Shown here: positions 16,477 to 26,509 of the stretch, in pieces
How positions within the stretch are numbered: the stretch's first letter is position 1
Layout of the letters: the number at the start of each line of letters is the position of its first letter
Source of the DNA: Paraplanobispora takensis
GTDB taxonomy: Bacteria; Actinomycetota; Actinomycetes; Streptosporangiales; Streptosporangiaceae
Assembly (NCBI RefSeq): GCF_016863195.1
Contig: NZ_BOOK01000002.1
Span: 1 to 64,000, forward strand
Reading direction: 5' to 3'
DNA length: 64,000 nucleotides
Translations under genes and position numbers: made by a program
Notes under the pieces: model-generated
Told to the model about the DNA's origin: nothing
Databases searched by the model: none
What the model saw: only the letters and a program-made list of their open reading frames with translations

Positions 16477-17529
16477 TCAGGCGTCCTGCCGATCGTGCTC
16501 GGGCCCGGCGTCCTGCCGATCGTGCTCGGCCGCCCTCCCGCCGGTCACCAGTCTGGACACTCTCAGCCCCAGCCAGATCAGCACCGCCACCACGGCGACC
16601 AGGAGGTACTCGATCAGCGGGATGCGGACGACCTCGTCGACCGAGCCGAAGCCGCGGACGCCGTACACCGCCACCACCGCCCCCGCGTAGCCGGCGGCCA
16701 GCAGCCACCGGGTCGCCGCGGAGAGCCCGAGGCCGTGCATCTGGGTGACGACGAAGACCCCGAGGAAGCCGAACAGGAACATCGGCCAGGCGCCGTCGGG
16801 ACCGCTGGTCATCACCGCCACCAGGGTGCCGTGCACCGCGACCATGATCTCCAGGGTGAAGGTCCACCGGCGGCCGGTGTGCGCCCGGGTCAGGAAGAGG
16901 CTGCCCTGCAGCAGGAGCAGGAACATGTAGAAGAAGCCGATCAGGTGCCCGCTGGTGGCCTCCATCGGGTGGTACCAGAAGGTGTAGACGGCGGCCCAGC
17001 TGAACAGATAGCCGTGGTACCTGCGGGCGAAGCCCGCCACCTCCCGCCCGATGGGCGCCGGCCGGCCGAGGAACAGGCCGCGGCGCCGGTTCTCCATCAG
17101 CAGCACGACGACCAGCAGCAGGACGACCGAGCCCTGCGAGCTGAAGATGGACACGTCCTGGGCGAGGCCGTCGTAGAACACGTGGGTCTGCACGGTGTGC
17201 AGCAGGATGAAGCCGAAGTTCACCGCCAGGGCCACGACGTTGACGCGGTGCAGGCCCGAGGTGTAGCTGCGGACCCGGGTCTGGGCGTAGTAGATCAGGC
17301 CCCACAGCGCCACCTGGTGGGCGGCGTAGCCGAGCCAGGCCGAGGCCCGGGTCCAGAAGGTCGGCTCGGGGAGTTTCCAGTAGTACCAGGACGCGCCCTG
17401 GTCGGGCAGCAGCCGGATGCCGTGCAGCCGCTGACCGAGCAGCCACACCATCCCGGTCAGTACGGCACTGGCCGCGATGCCGATGATGAGGGCGCGGTGG
17501 GCGCTCCGTCCCGCCGTATCGTTCAGCAT
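16477..17529 (-). CDS. Polytopic membrane protein, unknown family
   Basis: 350 residues with roughly nine to ten predicted membrane segments (for example LIIGIAASAVLTGMVWLLG, VALAVNFGFILLHTVQTHV, VVLLLVVVLLM). Conserved-looking His/Tyr-rich motifs occur in loops (WYYWKLPEPTFWTRASAW; YTFWYHPMEATSGH). I do not recognise the family. Divergent from a MarR regulator with a perfect operator between them, so it is probably the regulator's target. The C-terminus ends with a duplicated EHDRQDA sequence produced by a 23-bp DNA repeat. Confidence 0.75.
   Translation of the reverse strand: MLNDTAGRSAHRALIIGIAASAVLTGMVWLLGQRLHGIRLLPDQGASWYYWKLPEPTFWTRASAWLGYAAHQVALWGLIYYAQTRVRSYTSGLHRVNVVALAVNFGFILLHTVQTHVFYDGLAQDVSIFSSQGSVVLLLVVVLLMENRRRGLFLGRPAPIGREVAGFARRYHGYLFSWAAVYTFWYHPMEATSGHLIGFFYMFLLLLQGSLFLTRAHTGRRWTFTLEIMVAVHGTLVAVMTSGPDGAWPMFLFGFLGVFVVTQMHGLGLSAATRWLLAAGYAGAVVAVYGVRGFGSVDEVVRIPLIEYLLVAVVAVLIWLGLRVSRLVTGGRAAEHDRQDAGPEHDRQDA
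16480..16529. repeat. 23-bp direct repeat at the 3' end of the membrane-protein gene
   Basis: A 23-bp unit starting GGCGTCCTGCC is present at 16480-16502 and 16507-16529 (27-bp period, in frame). It directly abuts the stop codon of the minus-strand membrane protein and doubles its last residues. Confidence 0.9.
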
Positions 17530-17545
17530 GCTGATGATTATTCAT

Positions 17546-17565
17546 TTGTTCAGTAGGCTGAACAA
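17546..17565. promoter_or_regulatory. MarR operator TTGTTCAG-N4-CTGAACAA
   Basis: Perfect 8-bp inverted repeat with a 4-bp spacer, 17 bp upstream of the membrane-protein ATG (17529) on one side and before the MarR gene on the other. Size, symmetry and divergent location are typical of MarR-family autorepression sites. Confidence 0.75.
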
Positions 17566-17641
17566 TATGACGGCGGCAGTGTGTGACCTCCGATCACGGC
17601 ACGATGTGGGAGCCGGACCTCGGTTCTGTGACAATGGGCCG

Positions 17642-18100
17642 GTGGCCGAAGGGGATGAGCAGCACGTCGTACGGCATCCCGACGCGGTGCGCGCCGACAT
17701 CCGATCCTGGCCGACCGGCCGCCTGCTGTCGGTGGCCGCCCGGGTGGTGGAGGGGCGCTTCCACGACTTCCTGGCCGGTCACGGCCTCACCCACGCGGGC
17801 CTGATCGTCCTGCACCACGCAGCCGAGGGCCCGCTGACCCAGCGCGAGCTCGCCACGCTGTGCCGGGTGACCGACCAGACGATGAGCAGGACGATCGGGC
17901 ATCTGCGCCGCTCCGGCCACGTGGTCAAGGAGACCGACGCCCACGACCGGCGCCGCGTCCTCATCGGGATCACCCCCGGCGGGCGCCGGGTGCTGGACGA
18001 GGCGCGAGAGCAGGAGCGCCGCTCCGACGCGCTCTTCGGCGCGCTGGACGACTACGCCGGATTCCGCGACCAGCTGATCACGCTGATCACCGCCGTCTGA
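17642..18100 (+). CDS. MarR-family transcriptional regulator
   Basis: Winged-helix regulator of 152 residues (normal MarR length) when started at the GTG at 17642; an in-frame ATG at 17567, directly after the operator, would add 25 residues and cannot be excluded. DNA-binding part is visible: LTQRELATLCRVTDQTMSRTIGHLRRSGHVVKE followed by the wing DAHDRRRVLIGITPGGRRVL. Likely represses itself and the divergent membrane-protein gene through the 17546-17565 palindrome. The SDR gene follows 33 bp downstream and may be co-transcribed. Confidence 0.85.
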   Translation: MAEGDEQHVVRHPDAVRADIRSWPTGRLLSVAARVVEGRFHDFLAGHGLTHAGLIVLHHAAEGPLTQRELATLCRVTDQTMSRTIGHLRRSGHVVKETDAHDRRRVLIGITPGGRRVLDEAREQERRSDALFGALDDYAGFRDQLITLITAV

Positions 18101-18133
18101 GCCGGTCCACCGAGGCAGGGAGCGCACAACCGG

Positions 18134-18895
18134 ATGACAACGATCGTGGTGACCGGCGGCACCCGGGGCATCGGCCTCGGCCTGGCCCGGTCCTTCCTGG
18201 CACGCGGCCATCAGGTGGTGGTGTGCGGCAGCCGGGCCGACTCGGTACGGCGGGCCGCCGCGGACCTCGGCGTCCTGGCGCTGGTCGCCGACGTCGCCGA
18301 CCGCTCTCGGCTCCAGTCGTTGTGGGAGGCCGCCGTCGAGCGCCACGGCAGGGTCGACCTGTGGATCAACAACGCCGGGATCTCCCACTCCCGGGTCCCG
18401 CTGTGGCGGCTGCCCGCGGAGGAGGCCCGCCCGGTCGTGGAGGCGAACCTCCTGGGCGTCCTGAACGGCTGCGCCGTGGCGGTGGCGGGCATGGCCGCCC
18501 AGGGCGGCGGCCACGTGTGGAACATGGAGGGCCTGGGCAGCGACGGCCGTACCGTGCCCGGCCTCGGCGTCTACGGCGCCACCAAGCGGGCGGTGACCTA
18601 CCTGACCCGGACCATGGTCAAGGAGATGCCGCCCGGCGTCTCGGCCGGCCTGCTCAGCCCGGGCATGGTGGTCACGGACCTGCTCACCCACGACTACGGT
18701 CCCGAGGAGCTGGCACGGGTCAGGAAGGTGTTCGACATCCTGGCCGACCGGGTCGAGACCGTCACCCCGTGGCTGGCCGAACGCGCGATCACCCACGCCC
18801 GCAACGGCGCCCACGTGCGCTGGCTGACCCCCGCCAAGATCGCGGCCCGCTTCGCCGCCGCCCCCTTCCGCAGGCGCGAGCTGTTCGAGGACTGA
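18134..18895 (+). CDS. Short-chain dehydrogenase/reductase, NYC1-like
   Basis: Classical-type SDR of 253 residues: NAD(P) motif TGGTRGIG at the N-terminus, NNAG, and active-site YGATK. The usual catalytic Ser region reads NMEGLGSDGR, a sequence resembling the N-M-[DE]-G-x-G-S stretch of chlorophyll(ide) b reductase-like SDRs; that relation is a memory-based impression. No chlorophyll pathway is expected here, so the substrate is unknown. Follows a MarR gene and may be regulated by it. Confidence 0.82.
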   Translation: MTTIVVTGGTRGIGLGLARSFLARGHQVVVCGSRADSVRRAAADLGVLALVADVADRSRLQSLWEAAVERHGRVDLWINNAGISHSRVPLWRLPAEEARPVVEANLLGVLNGCAVAVAGMAAQGGGHVWNMEGLGSDGRTVPGLGVYGATKRAVTYLTRTMVKEMPPGVSAGLLSPGMVVTDLLTHDYGPEELARVRKVFDILADRVETVTPWLAERAITHARNGAHVRWLTPAKIAARFAAAPFRRRELFED

Positions 18896-18913
18896 CGGCG
18901 TTCCCGGAGGGGA

Positions 18914-20077
18914 TCAGGCCGATATGGGGTTCACCCGCCGGTGGTGAAGGCCGATGACGGGCACCTCGTGCAGGCTGCCCGAGTACAGGAACTGCGTCAT
19001 ACCGATCAGCAGCCGCCGTACGTCCTCCTGCGGGCGGACCACCAGGCGCAGGAACTGGCTGGTCGTGCCGAGCTTGTTGCCGCACTCGCGGACGTAGACG
19101 CCGTGCTCGGTGAGCAGGTGGTCGCGCAGCGGCACCCCGTCGCGCCCCGGCGGCAGCTTCACCAGCAGGAAGTTGCCCTGGGAGGCGAAGACCGACAGCT
19201 CCGGCATGGTGCTGAGCTGCTGGAACATCGCGCGCCTGTCGTAGGCCAGGCGCTTGAGGCTCTCGCGGTACTCGCTCATGTACTGCTTCATCATGAACAC
19301 CACGACCTCGGCGAAGGAGTTGAGGTTCCACTTGGGCAGCGCGTCGCGCACCCTGCCCGCCAGCGCCGGGTTGGCGACCATGTAGCCGAACCGGATGCCG
19401 TGCAGCCCGAAGTTCTTGCCCAGGCTGCGCAGCACGATCACGTTCGGCCGGACCGCCGCCTCCGCGGCCACCCCCGGGTACGGCTCGGCGTCCACGAACT
19501 CGCCGAAGGACTCGTCGACGATCACCAGGTCCAGGTCGATGAGCCGGTCGAGCAGGCGCAGCACCTCGTGCTTGGGCAGGTACCCGCCGTCGGGGTTGTT
19601 GGGGTTGCAGATCACCGCCACGCGCGAGCCGCGGGTGCGGACGAAGGAGACGTAGCCGTCCACGTCCAGGGCGAAGTTGCGGCTCTCCAGCAGGGGATAC
19701 ATGTCGACCCGCTTGCCGGTCTCCAGCGGCTGGTCGGTCCAGCGGCCGAAGGTCGGGATCGGTACGGCCAGGCTCTCCTTGACGAGGAGATGGTCGATCC
19801 AGGTGATCAGCTCGGTGGACCCGTTGCCCATGGCGACCGTCTTGGGGTGCAGCCCGAGCGTGGAGCACAGCTCCGCGGTGATCGTGTCGGCGTCGCTCGG
19901 ATAGAACTTCAGGATCGTCTCCAGGTTCCTCCCGAGGTGCTCGAAGATCTCCGGGGTCGGGAAGTAGGGGTTGCACGGGATGCAGAAGTCCACCGGGGGC
20001 AGCTGCTCCGACGACCCCCGCAGCAGCGAGAAGTACGAAGGGCTGTGCGCCTGCGCGCGCAATAGGCTGAGCTCCAC
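18914..20077 (-). CDS. Class I/II PLP aminotransferase (histidinol-phosphate type)
   Basis: 387-residue fold-type I PLP enzyme. Landmarks: MGNGSTELITWIDHLL (cofactor phosphate region), VICNPNNPDGGYLP (substrate/cofactor Asn), VIVDESFGEF (Asp to the pyridine N), and the Schiff-base Lys in VLRSLGKNFGLHGIRFGY. It resembles histidinol-phosphate aminotransferases and L-threonine-O-3-phosphate decarboxylases. No his or cob genes are nearby, so the substrate is open. Monocistronic; convergent with the SDR gene and separated by 18 bp. Confidence 0.85.
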   Translation of the reverse strand: MELSLLRAQAHSPSYFSLLRGSSEQLPPVDFCIPCNPYFPTPEIFEHLGRNLETILKFYPSDADTITAELCSTLGLHPKTVAMGNGSTELITWIDHLLVKESLAVPIPTFGRWTDQPLETGKRVDMYPLLESRNFALDVDGYVSFVRTRGSRVAVICNPNNPDGGYLPKHEVLRLLDRLIDLDLVIVDESFGEFVDAEPYPGVAAEAAVRPNVIVLRSLGKNFGLHGIRFGYMVANPALAGRVRDALPKWNLNSFAEVVVFMMKQYMSEYRESLKRLAYDRRAMFQQLSTMPELSVFASQGNFLLVKLPPGRDGVPLRDHLLTEHGVYVRECGNKLGTTSQFLRLVVRPQEDVRRLLIGMTQFLYSGSLHEVPVIGLHHRRVNPISA

Positions 20078-20153
20078 GACACCTCCATAGGCACGCGTCC
20101 GACGTGTGAAGGTACGCGCCTGCGGAGTGATCGGTTCAGCCGGTTCTCAGGCC

Positions 20154-20204
20154 GCGGTGCCGTACGGGCCGGGCCGCGGGGCGCGGGCGGCGGTGCCGTA
20201 CGGG
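20154..20204. repeat. 15-bp direct repeat beside the diguanylate cyclase stop
   Basis: GCGGTGCCGTACGGG occurs at 20154-20168 and 20190-20204; the second copy touches the stop codon of the minus-strand cyclase gene (20205). Confidence 0.85.
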
Positions 20205-21833
<1,629 letters not shown>

Positions 21834-21928
21834 CGATCACACAGAACACCTCGGTGTCCCATCGGCCCGGCCCGGTCCGGCCTGAGGATTTCCCGCGGGG
21901 AAGACGCGGACCGGTCGCGCAGCGCGGG

Positions 21929-23407
21929 CTAGTCGTGCAGCGACAGCGCGATGGCGCGTTTGAGGACCTTCCCGGTGGGGCTCGTCGGCAGCTCGTCGGT
22001 GAACGCGATCTGCCGGGGGTACTTGTAGGCGGCCATCCGCTCCCTGGCGAAGGCGCGCAGCTCCTCGGGCCCGACCGGCGCGCGCAGCGTCACCACGGCC
22101 GCGATCTCCTCGCCGAGCTCCGGGTGGGGGATCCCGACCACCGCCGCCTGCCGGACGGCGGGATGCTCGTACAGGACCTCCTCCACCTCGCGGGGGTAGA
22201 CGGTGTAGCCGCCCCGGATGATCACGTCCCGGCGCCGCGCGACGAGGAAGAAGAACCCCTCCTCGTCGACCCTGCCGAGGTCGCCGGTGTGGAACCAGCC
22301 GTCGCGCACGGCCGCCGCGGTCTCCTCGGGGTTGTTCCAGTAGCCCTTCATCACGTTGGGCCCCCGGATGACGATCTCGCCGACCTGTCCGCACGGCAGC
22401 TCCCGGCCGCCCTCGTCGACGATCCTCATCTCGACGCCCTTGATGGGCCGGCCCAGCGACCCGGCCCGGCGGCCGGGACCGGCGCGGTTGGACGCGGCGA
22501 CCGGGGAGGTCTCGCTGAGGCCGTACCCCTCCACGATCTCGCAGCCGAACCGGGTCTCGTAGGCGCGCAGCACGTCGAGCGGCATGGCGGCGCCGCCGGA
22601 GACGCACACGCGCAGCAGCGACATGTCGGAGGCCCCGGGGTGGTCGAGCAGGGCGATGTACATCGTGGGCACGCCCTGGAAGACCGTGACGCCGTCCCTG
22701 CGGATCACCTCCAGCGCCCGGCCGGCCTCGAAGCGCGGCAGCAGCGTCAGGCGGGCGCCGGAGTGGACGGTCGCGTTGAGCGAGCACGTCTGCCCGAAGG
22801 AGTGGTAGAGCGGCAGCGCGCCGAGGACGACGTCGTCGACCCCGAGCGCCTGCATGCGGGCGACCGCCGCGGCGTTGCCCCCCAGGTTGGCGTGGGTGAG
22901 CTCGATGCCCTTGGCCCGGCCGGTGGTGCCGGAGGTGTAGTGGAGGACCGCGGTGTCCCCGGCCGCCCGCGGGGCGACCGCGCGCTCGGCCGGCATGCCG
23001 CGCAGCAGCCGGGGGAACTCCTCGGGCACCACGAAGAAGCAGTCGGCGCCGGTGCCGACGGTCCCGGCCTCGGCGGTCTCGGCCAGGGCGTGCCAGGCGA
23101 TCAGCAGCCGGGCCCCGCAGTCGCCGACGTAGGCGGCGATCTCCCGCCTGCGCAGCAGCGGATCGAGCGGGACGACCACGGCCCCGGCCCGCAGGACCCC
23201 GTAGTAGACGACGGCGAACTCCGGGACGTTCGGCAGCATGATCGCCACCCGGTCGCCGGCGCGGATCCCGTGCCGGTCCAGCAGGGTCGCCACCCGCGCG
23301 CTCATCAGGTCCAGGACCCCGTAGGTGATCTCCGCCTCGTCGAGCGTGACGACCGCTCTGCCGGCGAGCCGCTCGGCGGTGAGGCGCAGCCGGTCAGCGA
23401 GGTTCAT
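21929..23407 (-). CDS. Acyl-CoA synthetase (AMP-binding, long-chain type)
   Basis: 492 residues of the ANL superfamily. The P-loop-like motif is YTSGTTGRAKG; further core motifs are GYGLSETSPV, HTGDLGRVDEEG, RRRDVIIRGGYTVYPREVE and the catalytic Lys region SPTGKVLKRAI. It activates a carboxylic acid, probably a fatty acid, to the acyl-CoA via acyl-AMP. I prefer the ATG at 23407, which overlaps the stop of the upstream PucR gene by 14 nt and suggests translational coupling; an ATG at 23443 is possible. Confidence 0.88.
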   Translation of the reverse strand: MNLADRLRLTAERLAGRAVVTLDEAEITYGVLDLMSARVATLLDRHGIRAGDRVAIMLPNVPEFAVVYYGVLRAGAVVVPLDPLLRRREIAAYVGDCGARLLIAWHALAETAEAGTVGTGADCFFVVPEEFPRLLRGMPAERAVAPRAAGDTAVLHYTSGTTGRAKGIELTHANLGGNAAAVARMQALGVDDVVLGALPLYHSFGQTCSLNATVHSGARLTLLPRFEAGRALEVIRRDGVTVFQGVPTMYIALLDHPGASDMSLLRVCVSGGAAMPLDVLRAYETRFGCEIVEGYGLSETSPVAASNRAGPGRRAGSLGRPIKGVEMRIVDEGGRELPCGQVGEIVIRGPNVMKGYWNNPEETAAAVRDGWFHTGDLGRVDEEGFFFLVARRRDVIIRGGYTVYPREVEEVLYEHPAVRQAAVVGIPHPELGEEIAAVVTLRAPVGPEELRAFARERMAAYKYPRQIAFTDELPTSPTGKVLKRAIALSLHD

Positions 23408-24791
23408 GGAAGCGACCGTACGCCCGGCCCGCATGGCGATCATCGGTCGCGGTCGCCAGTCTTCTCCGCCCGGAATTGGTGTCCGGCGGCAACGAGTCGT
23501 GCAGCGAGATCGCGACGAGCAGGTCGACGAGGTCGTTGATCCGGCGCAGGTTGCGCCCGGTGCGCTCGCGGATCCGCCGCAGCCGGTACTGGGCGGTGTT
23601 GGGGTGGATCTGCAGCCGTTCGGCGGCGGTGCGCAGGTTCAGGTCGGCGGCGGCGAAGGCCCGGATGGTGGCGGTGAGCACGCCGCCGCGCGCCCGGTCC
23701 TCGGCCAGGAGCGAGGTGATCCGCGGATCGACCAGGTGCCGGGCGGTGTCGTCGGCCCGCAGCGCCAGATACTGGAAGGGCGTGATCCTGGGCAGCGCCG
23801 CCACCCCGCCCTCCTCGGGCAGGAACTCCAGCACCGCGCGGGCCTCCTGGTAGGCCTGCGGGATGCGGGCGGTCCCGTCGATCACGGTGCTGACGCCCAT
23901 CGCCAGGACGATCTCCTCGCTCAGCAGGTTCTCCCGTACGGCCTGCAGCCGGTCGCACAGCTCCTCGGGGTCGCCGCCCGGCCCGAGCACGGGGAGGGCC
24001 ACGATCTCCGAGTGCCGCACGACCGACAGCGTCCTGGTGCCGTTGCCCCAGGTCCTGGCGATCGCCGCGCACGCCGCGTGCCGGGCGTCGGCGCCCCGGT
24101 CCGGGCCGGTCGGCACGGCCGCCGCGCACGCCCCCGGCGTCTGCGGCAGCAGGACCGCGATCACCACGAGCATCGGGGTGGAGGTCTCGGGCCAGAGCCC
24201 GTGCGCCTGGGCCGCGGCGATCTGCCGGCCCCGGGCGGGCGTGCCCCCGGCCAGGAAGGTCTCCAGCAGGTCCCTGCTCTCGCGCACCGCCTCGGCGGCG
24301 GCGTACTGCTGGAACTCCATGTACGCGTTGGCCGCGTGGGTGCTGGCGAAGTCGCAGTAGCGCATCAGCGGGGCCGCCAGCGAGAGCGCGGCGTCGTGGC
24401 CGGCGAACGAGCGGCCGGCGCGTTCGATCACCGCCTCCCAGAAGACCTGCTGGCCCACGCGGAAGGCGTTGATGTAGTCGGCCAGGGCGACCCCGGCCCG
24501 GGCCCGGCGCATCGCCGCCCGGCGGGTGAAGGCGATGTCGTCGAGCGTCACCGTGCGGTCCTCGAACAGGACGGCCAGCTTGCTGCGGTAGTGCTGGACC
24601 ACCTGGTCGCGCACGTCGGAGTGGAAGGACGCGTCCTGGGCCGCGTACGCCGGGATCTCGGCCCGCATCGTCGTGACCGCGGTGTCGGCGAGATCGCCCA
24701 GGTCGTCGAGGAGTTCGGAGAGGATGCGCGCGCGCTCGGCGCGGACCGCCTCTGCCGCCGTGAGGGTTCCCGTGCTGAAACCACCGGACAT
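23394..24791 (-). CDS. PucR-family transcriptional regulator
   Basis: 465 residues with an N-terminal RsbRD-like helical sensor region, a central GGDEF-related degenerate domain, and a C-terminal PucR HTH (NLRTAAERLQIHPNTAQYRLRRIRERTGRN). Such CdaR/PucR proteins activate catabolic genes. The ATG at 24791 has AGGGA upstream; longer frames run into the divergent promoter region. Divergent from the liv-type transporter and overlapping the acyl-CoA synthetase, so it may control both. Confidence 0.85.
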   Translation of the reverse strand: MSGGFSTGTLTAAEAVRAERARILSELLDDLGDLADTAVTTMRAEIPAYAAQDASFHSDVRDQVVQHYRSKLAVLFEDRTVTLDDIAFTRRAAMRRARAGVALADYINAFRVGQQVFWEAVIERAGRSFAGHDAALSLAAPLMRYCDFASTHAANAYMEFQQYAAAEAVRESRDLLETFLAGGTPARGRQIAAAQAHGLWPETSTPMLVVIAVLLPQTPGACAAAVPTGPDRGADARHAACAAIARTWGNGTRTLSVVRHSEIVALPVLGPGGDPEELCDRLQAVRENLLSEEIVLAMGVSTVIDGTARIPQAYQEARAVLEFLPEEGGVAALPRITPFQYLALRADDTARHLVDPRITSLLAEDRARGGVLTATIRAFAAADLNLRTAAERLQIHPNTAQYRLRRIRERTGRNLRRINDLVDLLVAISLHDSLPPDTNSGRRRLATATDDRHAGRAYGRFHEPR

Positions 24792-24944
24792 GCCGGGATG
24801 ATCCCTGCTCACGGCGGGGCGGTCAACGATTCGTGACCACTCCGAGACGGAGGCTGTGCGCGGCGGACAAGAGCCCTGACACATCTTGGGTGGCCGTGCC
24901 CAATGCGGTCTCCGGCGGGCGGAACCTACGCTAACCACGACTTC

Positions 24945-24957
24945 AGAACATTGTTCT
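24945..24957. promoter_or_regulatory. Palindrome AGAAC-ATT-GTTCT upstream of livG
   Basis: Perfect 13-bp inverted repeat 25 bp before the livG start in the 191-bp divergent gap with pucR. Candidate PucR-type site or promoter-overlapping operator. It is not a LexA box because the spacer is three, not four, bases. Confidence 0.45.
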
Positions 24958-24982
24958 TCCATCCCTGCGCCCGGGAGGCCGG

Positions 24983-25741
24983 ATGCTGGAGGTACACGAT
25001 CTCACAGTTCGCTTCGGGGGCATCACCGCGCTCGAGGGCGTGGGGTTCTCCGTGCGGGACGGGGAGATGGTGGGGCTCATCGGGCCCAACGGCGCCGGCA
25101 AGACCACGCTGTTCAACTGCCTGACCCGGCGCTACGAGGCCGACGGCGGGAGCGTCGTCTACGAGGGCGGAGACCTGCTGGCCGTGCCGCCGCACGCGAT
25201 CGCGCCGCTGGGCATCGCCCGGACCTTCCAGAACCTCGGCCTGTTCCCGCACATGTCGGTGCGCGACAACGTCATGGTCGGCGCGCACCACCGCGGCGGG
25301 GCCGGCTTCCTGACCGCCTCGCTGTGGCTGCGGCCGGTCCGCCGGGAGGAGGCCCGGCTGCGCGCCGAGGCGGAGGAGATGCTGCGACGGCTGGAGCTGA
25401 CCGCGGTCGCCGACCACCCGGCGACGGGGCTGCCCTTCGGCACGCTCAAGCGGGTGGAACTGGCCAGGGCCCTGGTCTCGCGCCCCCGGCTGCTGCTGCT
25501 CGACGAGCCGGTCAACGGGCTCAACTCCGCGGAGGTCCAGGAGTTCTCCGGCACGCTGCGCGCGATCCGCGAGGAGTTCGGCCTGACCATGGTCGTGGTC
25601 GAGCACCACATGGGCTTCGTCATGGGGATCTGCGACCGGATCGTCTGCCTGAACTTCGGCCGCAAGATCGCCGAGGGCTCGCCCGCGGAGGTCCAGCGCG
25701 ACCCCGAGGTGATGCAGGCCTACCTGGGGACGGCCGTATGA
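24983..25741 (+). CDS. livG: Branched-chain-type ABC transporter ATPase (LivG-like)
   Basis: 252 residues: Walker A GPNGAGKTT, Q-loop FQNLGLF, atypical signature GLPFGTLKRVELARAL in place of LSGGQ (common in LivG), Walker B LLLLDEPVNGLN, switch His VVVEHHMGF. First gene of a five-gene livGFHMK-type importer; GGAGG precedes its ATG. Ends in an ATGA overlap with livF. The gene symbol is by family; amino acids, amides or urea-like solutes are possible cargo. Confidence 0.88.
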   Translation: MLEVHDLTVRFGGITALEGVGFSVRDGEMVGLIGPNGAGKTTLFNCLTRRYEADGGSVVYEGGDLLAVPPHAIAPLGIARTFQNLGLFPHMSVRDNVMVGAHHRGGAGFLTASLWLRPVRREEARLRAEAEEMLRRLELTAVADHPATGLPFGTLKRVELARALVSRPRLLLLDEPVNGLNSAEVQEFSGTLRAIREEFGLTMVVVEHHMGFVMGICDRIVCLNFGRKIAEGSPAEVQRDPEVMQAYLGTAV

Positions 25742-26505
25742 ACGAGCGGGCCGGCGAGCGCGGGGCGGACCCCGGACCGCCCGGCGGGGACGCCTTCCTG
25801 ACGGTCACGGACCTGCACGCCGGGTACGGCGAGGCCAGGGTCCTGCACGGGGTGAACCTGACCGTGGGCCGCGGGGAGATCTGCGCCATCCTCGGGCCCA
25901 ACGGGGCGGGCAAGACCACCCTGCTGCGGGCGCTGTCGGGCATGGTCCGGGTACGCGGCGCCGTACGGCTCGACGGGGCCGACCTGACCAGGCGCCCGCC
26001 GGACGCCGTCGCCCGGCGGGGCGTCGCGCACGTGCCCGAGGGACGCGGCACTTTCATGCCGCTGACCGTCGAGGAGAACCTGCGCCTGGGCGCCTTCGTG
26101 CGGCGGGGCCGCGGCGAGGTGGAGGCCGACCTGGAGCGGATCCACGGCTACTTCCCGGTGCTGCGGGAGCGGCTGCGGCAGCCGGCGGGCAGCCTCAGCG
26201 GCGGCGAGCAGCAGATGCTGGCCATCGGCAGGGCGCTCATGCTGCGGCCTCGGCTGCTCCTGCTGGACGAGCCCTCCCTGGGGCTGGCCCCGATCGTCAC
26301 CCGGGAGCTGTTCCGCATCGTGCAGACGATCAACGAACAGGAGCGGACCACCGTGGTCGTCGTCGAGCAGAACGCCCATCTCGCCCTCGACGTCGCCGGC
26401 CGGGCGCACGTCCTGGAGACCGGGCGGATCGTCCTGTCGGGATCGGCGGAGCGGATCAGGGCGGACGAGCAGGTCGCCCAGTCCTACCTCGGATACCGGG
26501 TGTAG
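25738..26505 (+). CDS. livF: Branched-chain-type ABC transporter ATPase (LivF-like)
   Basis: 255 residues; ATG at 25738 overlaps the livG stop. Walker A GPNGAGKTT, LSGGEQQMLAIGRALM signature, Walker B LLLLDEPSLGL, and VVVVEQNAHLAL. Pairs with LivG to power uptake. The first 18 residues are a Gly/Pro-rich extension. Confidence 0.9.
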   Translation: MNERAGERGADPGPPGGDAFLTVTDLHAGYGEARVLHGVNLTVGRGEICAILGPNGAGKTTLLRALSGMVRVRGAVRLDGADLTRRPPDAVARRGVAHVPEGRGTFMPLTVEENLRLGAFVRRGRGEVEADLERIHGYFPVLRERLRQPAGSLSGGEQQMLAIGRALMLRPRLLLLDEPSLGLAPIVTRELFRIVQTINEQERTTVVVVEQNAHLALDVAGRAHVLETGRIVLSGSAERIRADEQVAQSYLGYRV

Positions 26506-26509
26506 AGCC

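Noticed and set aside
18931-18947. Further copy of the 17-bp box (TCACCC-GCCGG-TGGTGA)
   Set aside because: One mismatch, but it lies within the last codons of the aminotransferase gene and 23 kb from the cluster; probably chance.
24945-24957. LexA (SOS) box before livG
   Set aside because: AGAAC-ATT-GTTCT has a 3-bp spacer, while actinobacterial LexA boxes need GAAC-N4-GTTC; transporter genes are also unlikely SOS targets.
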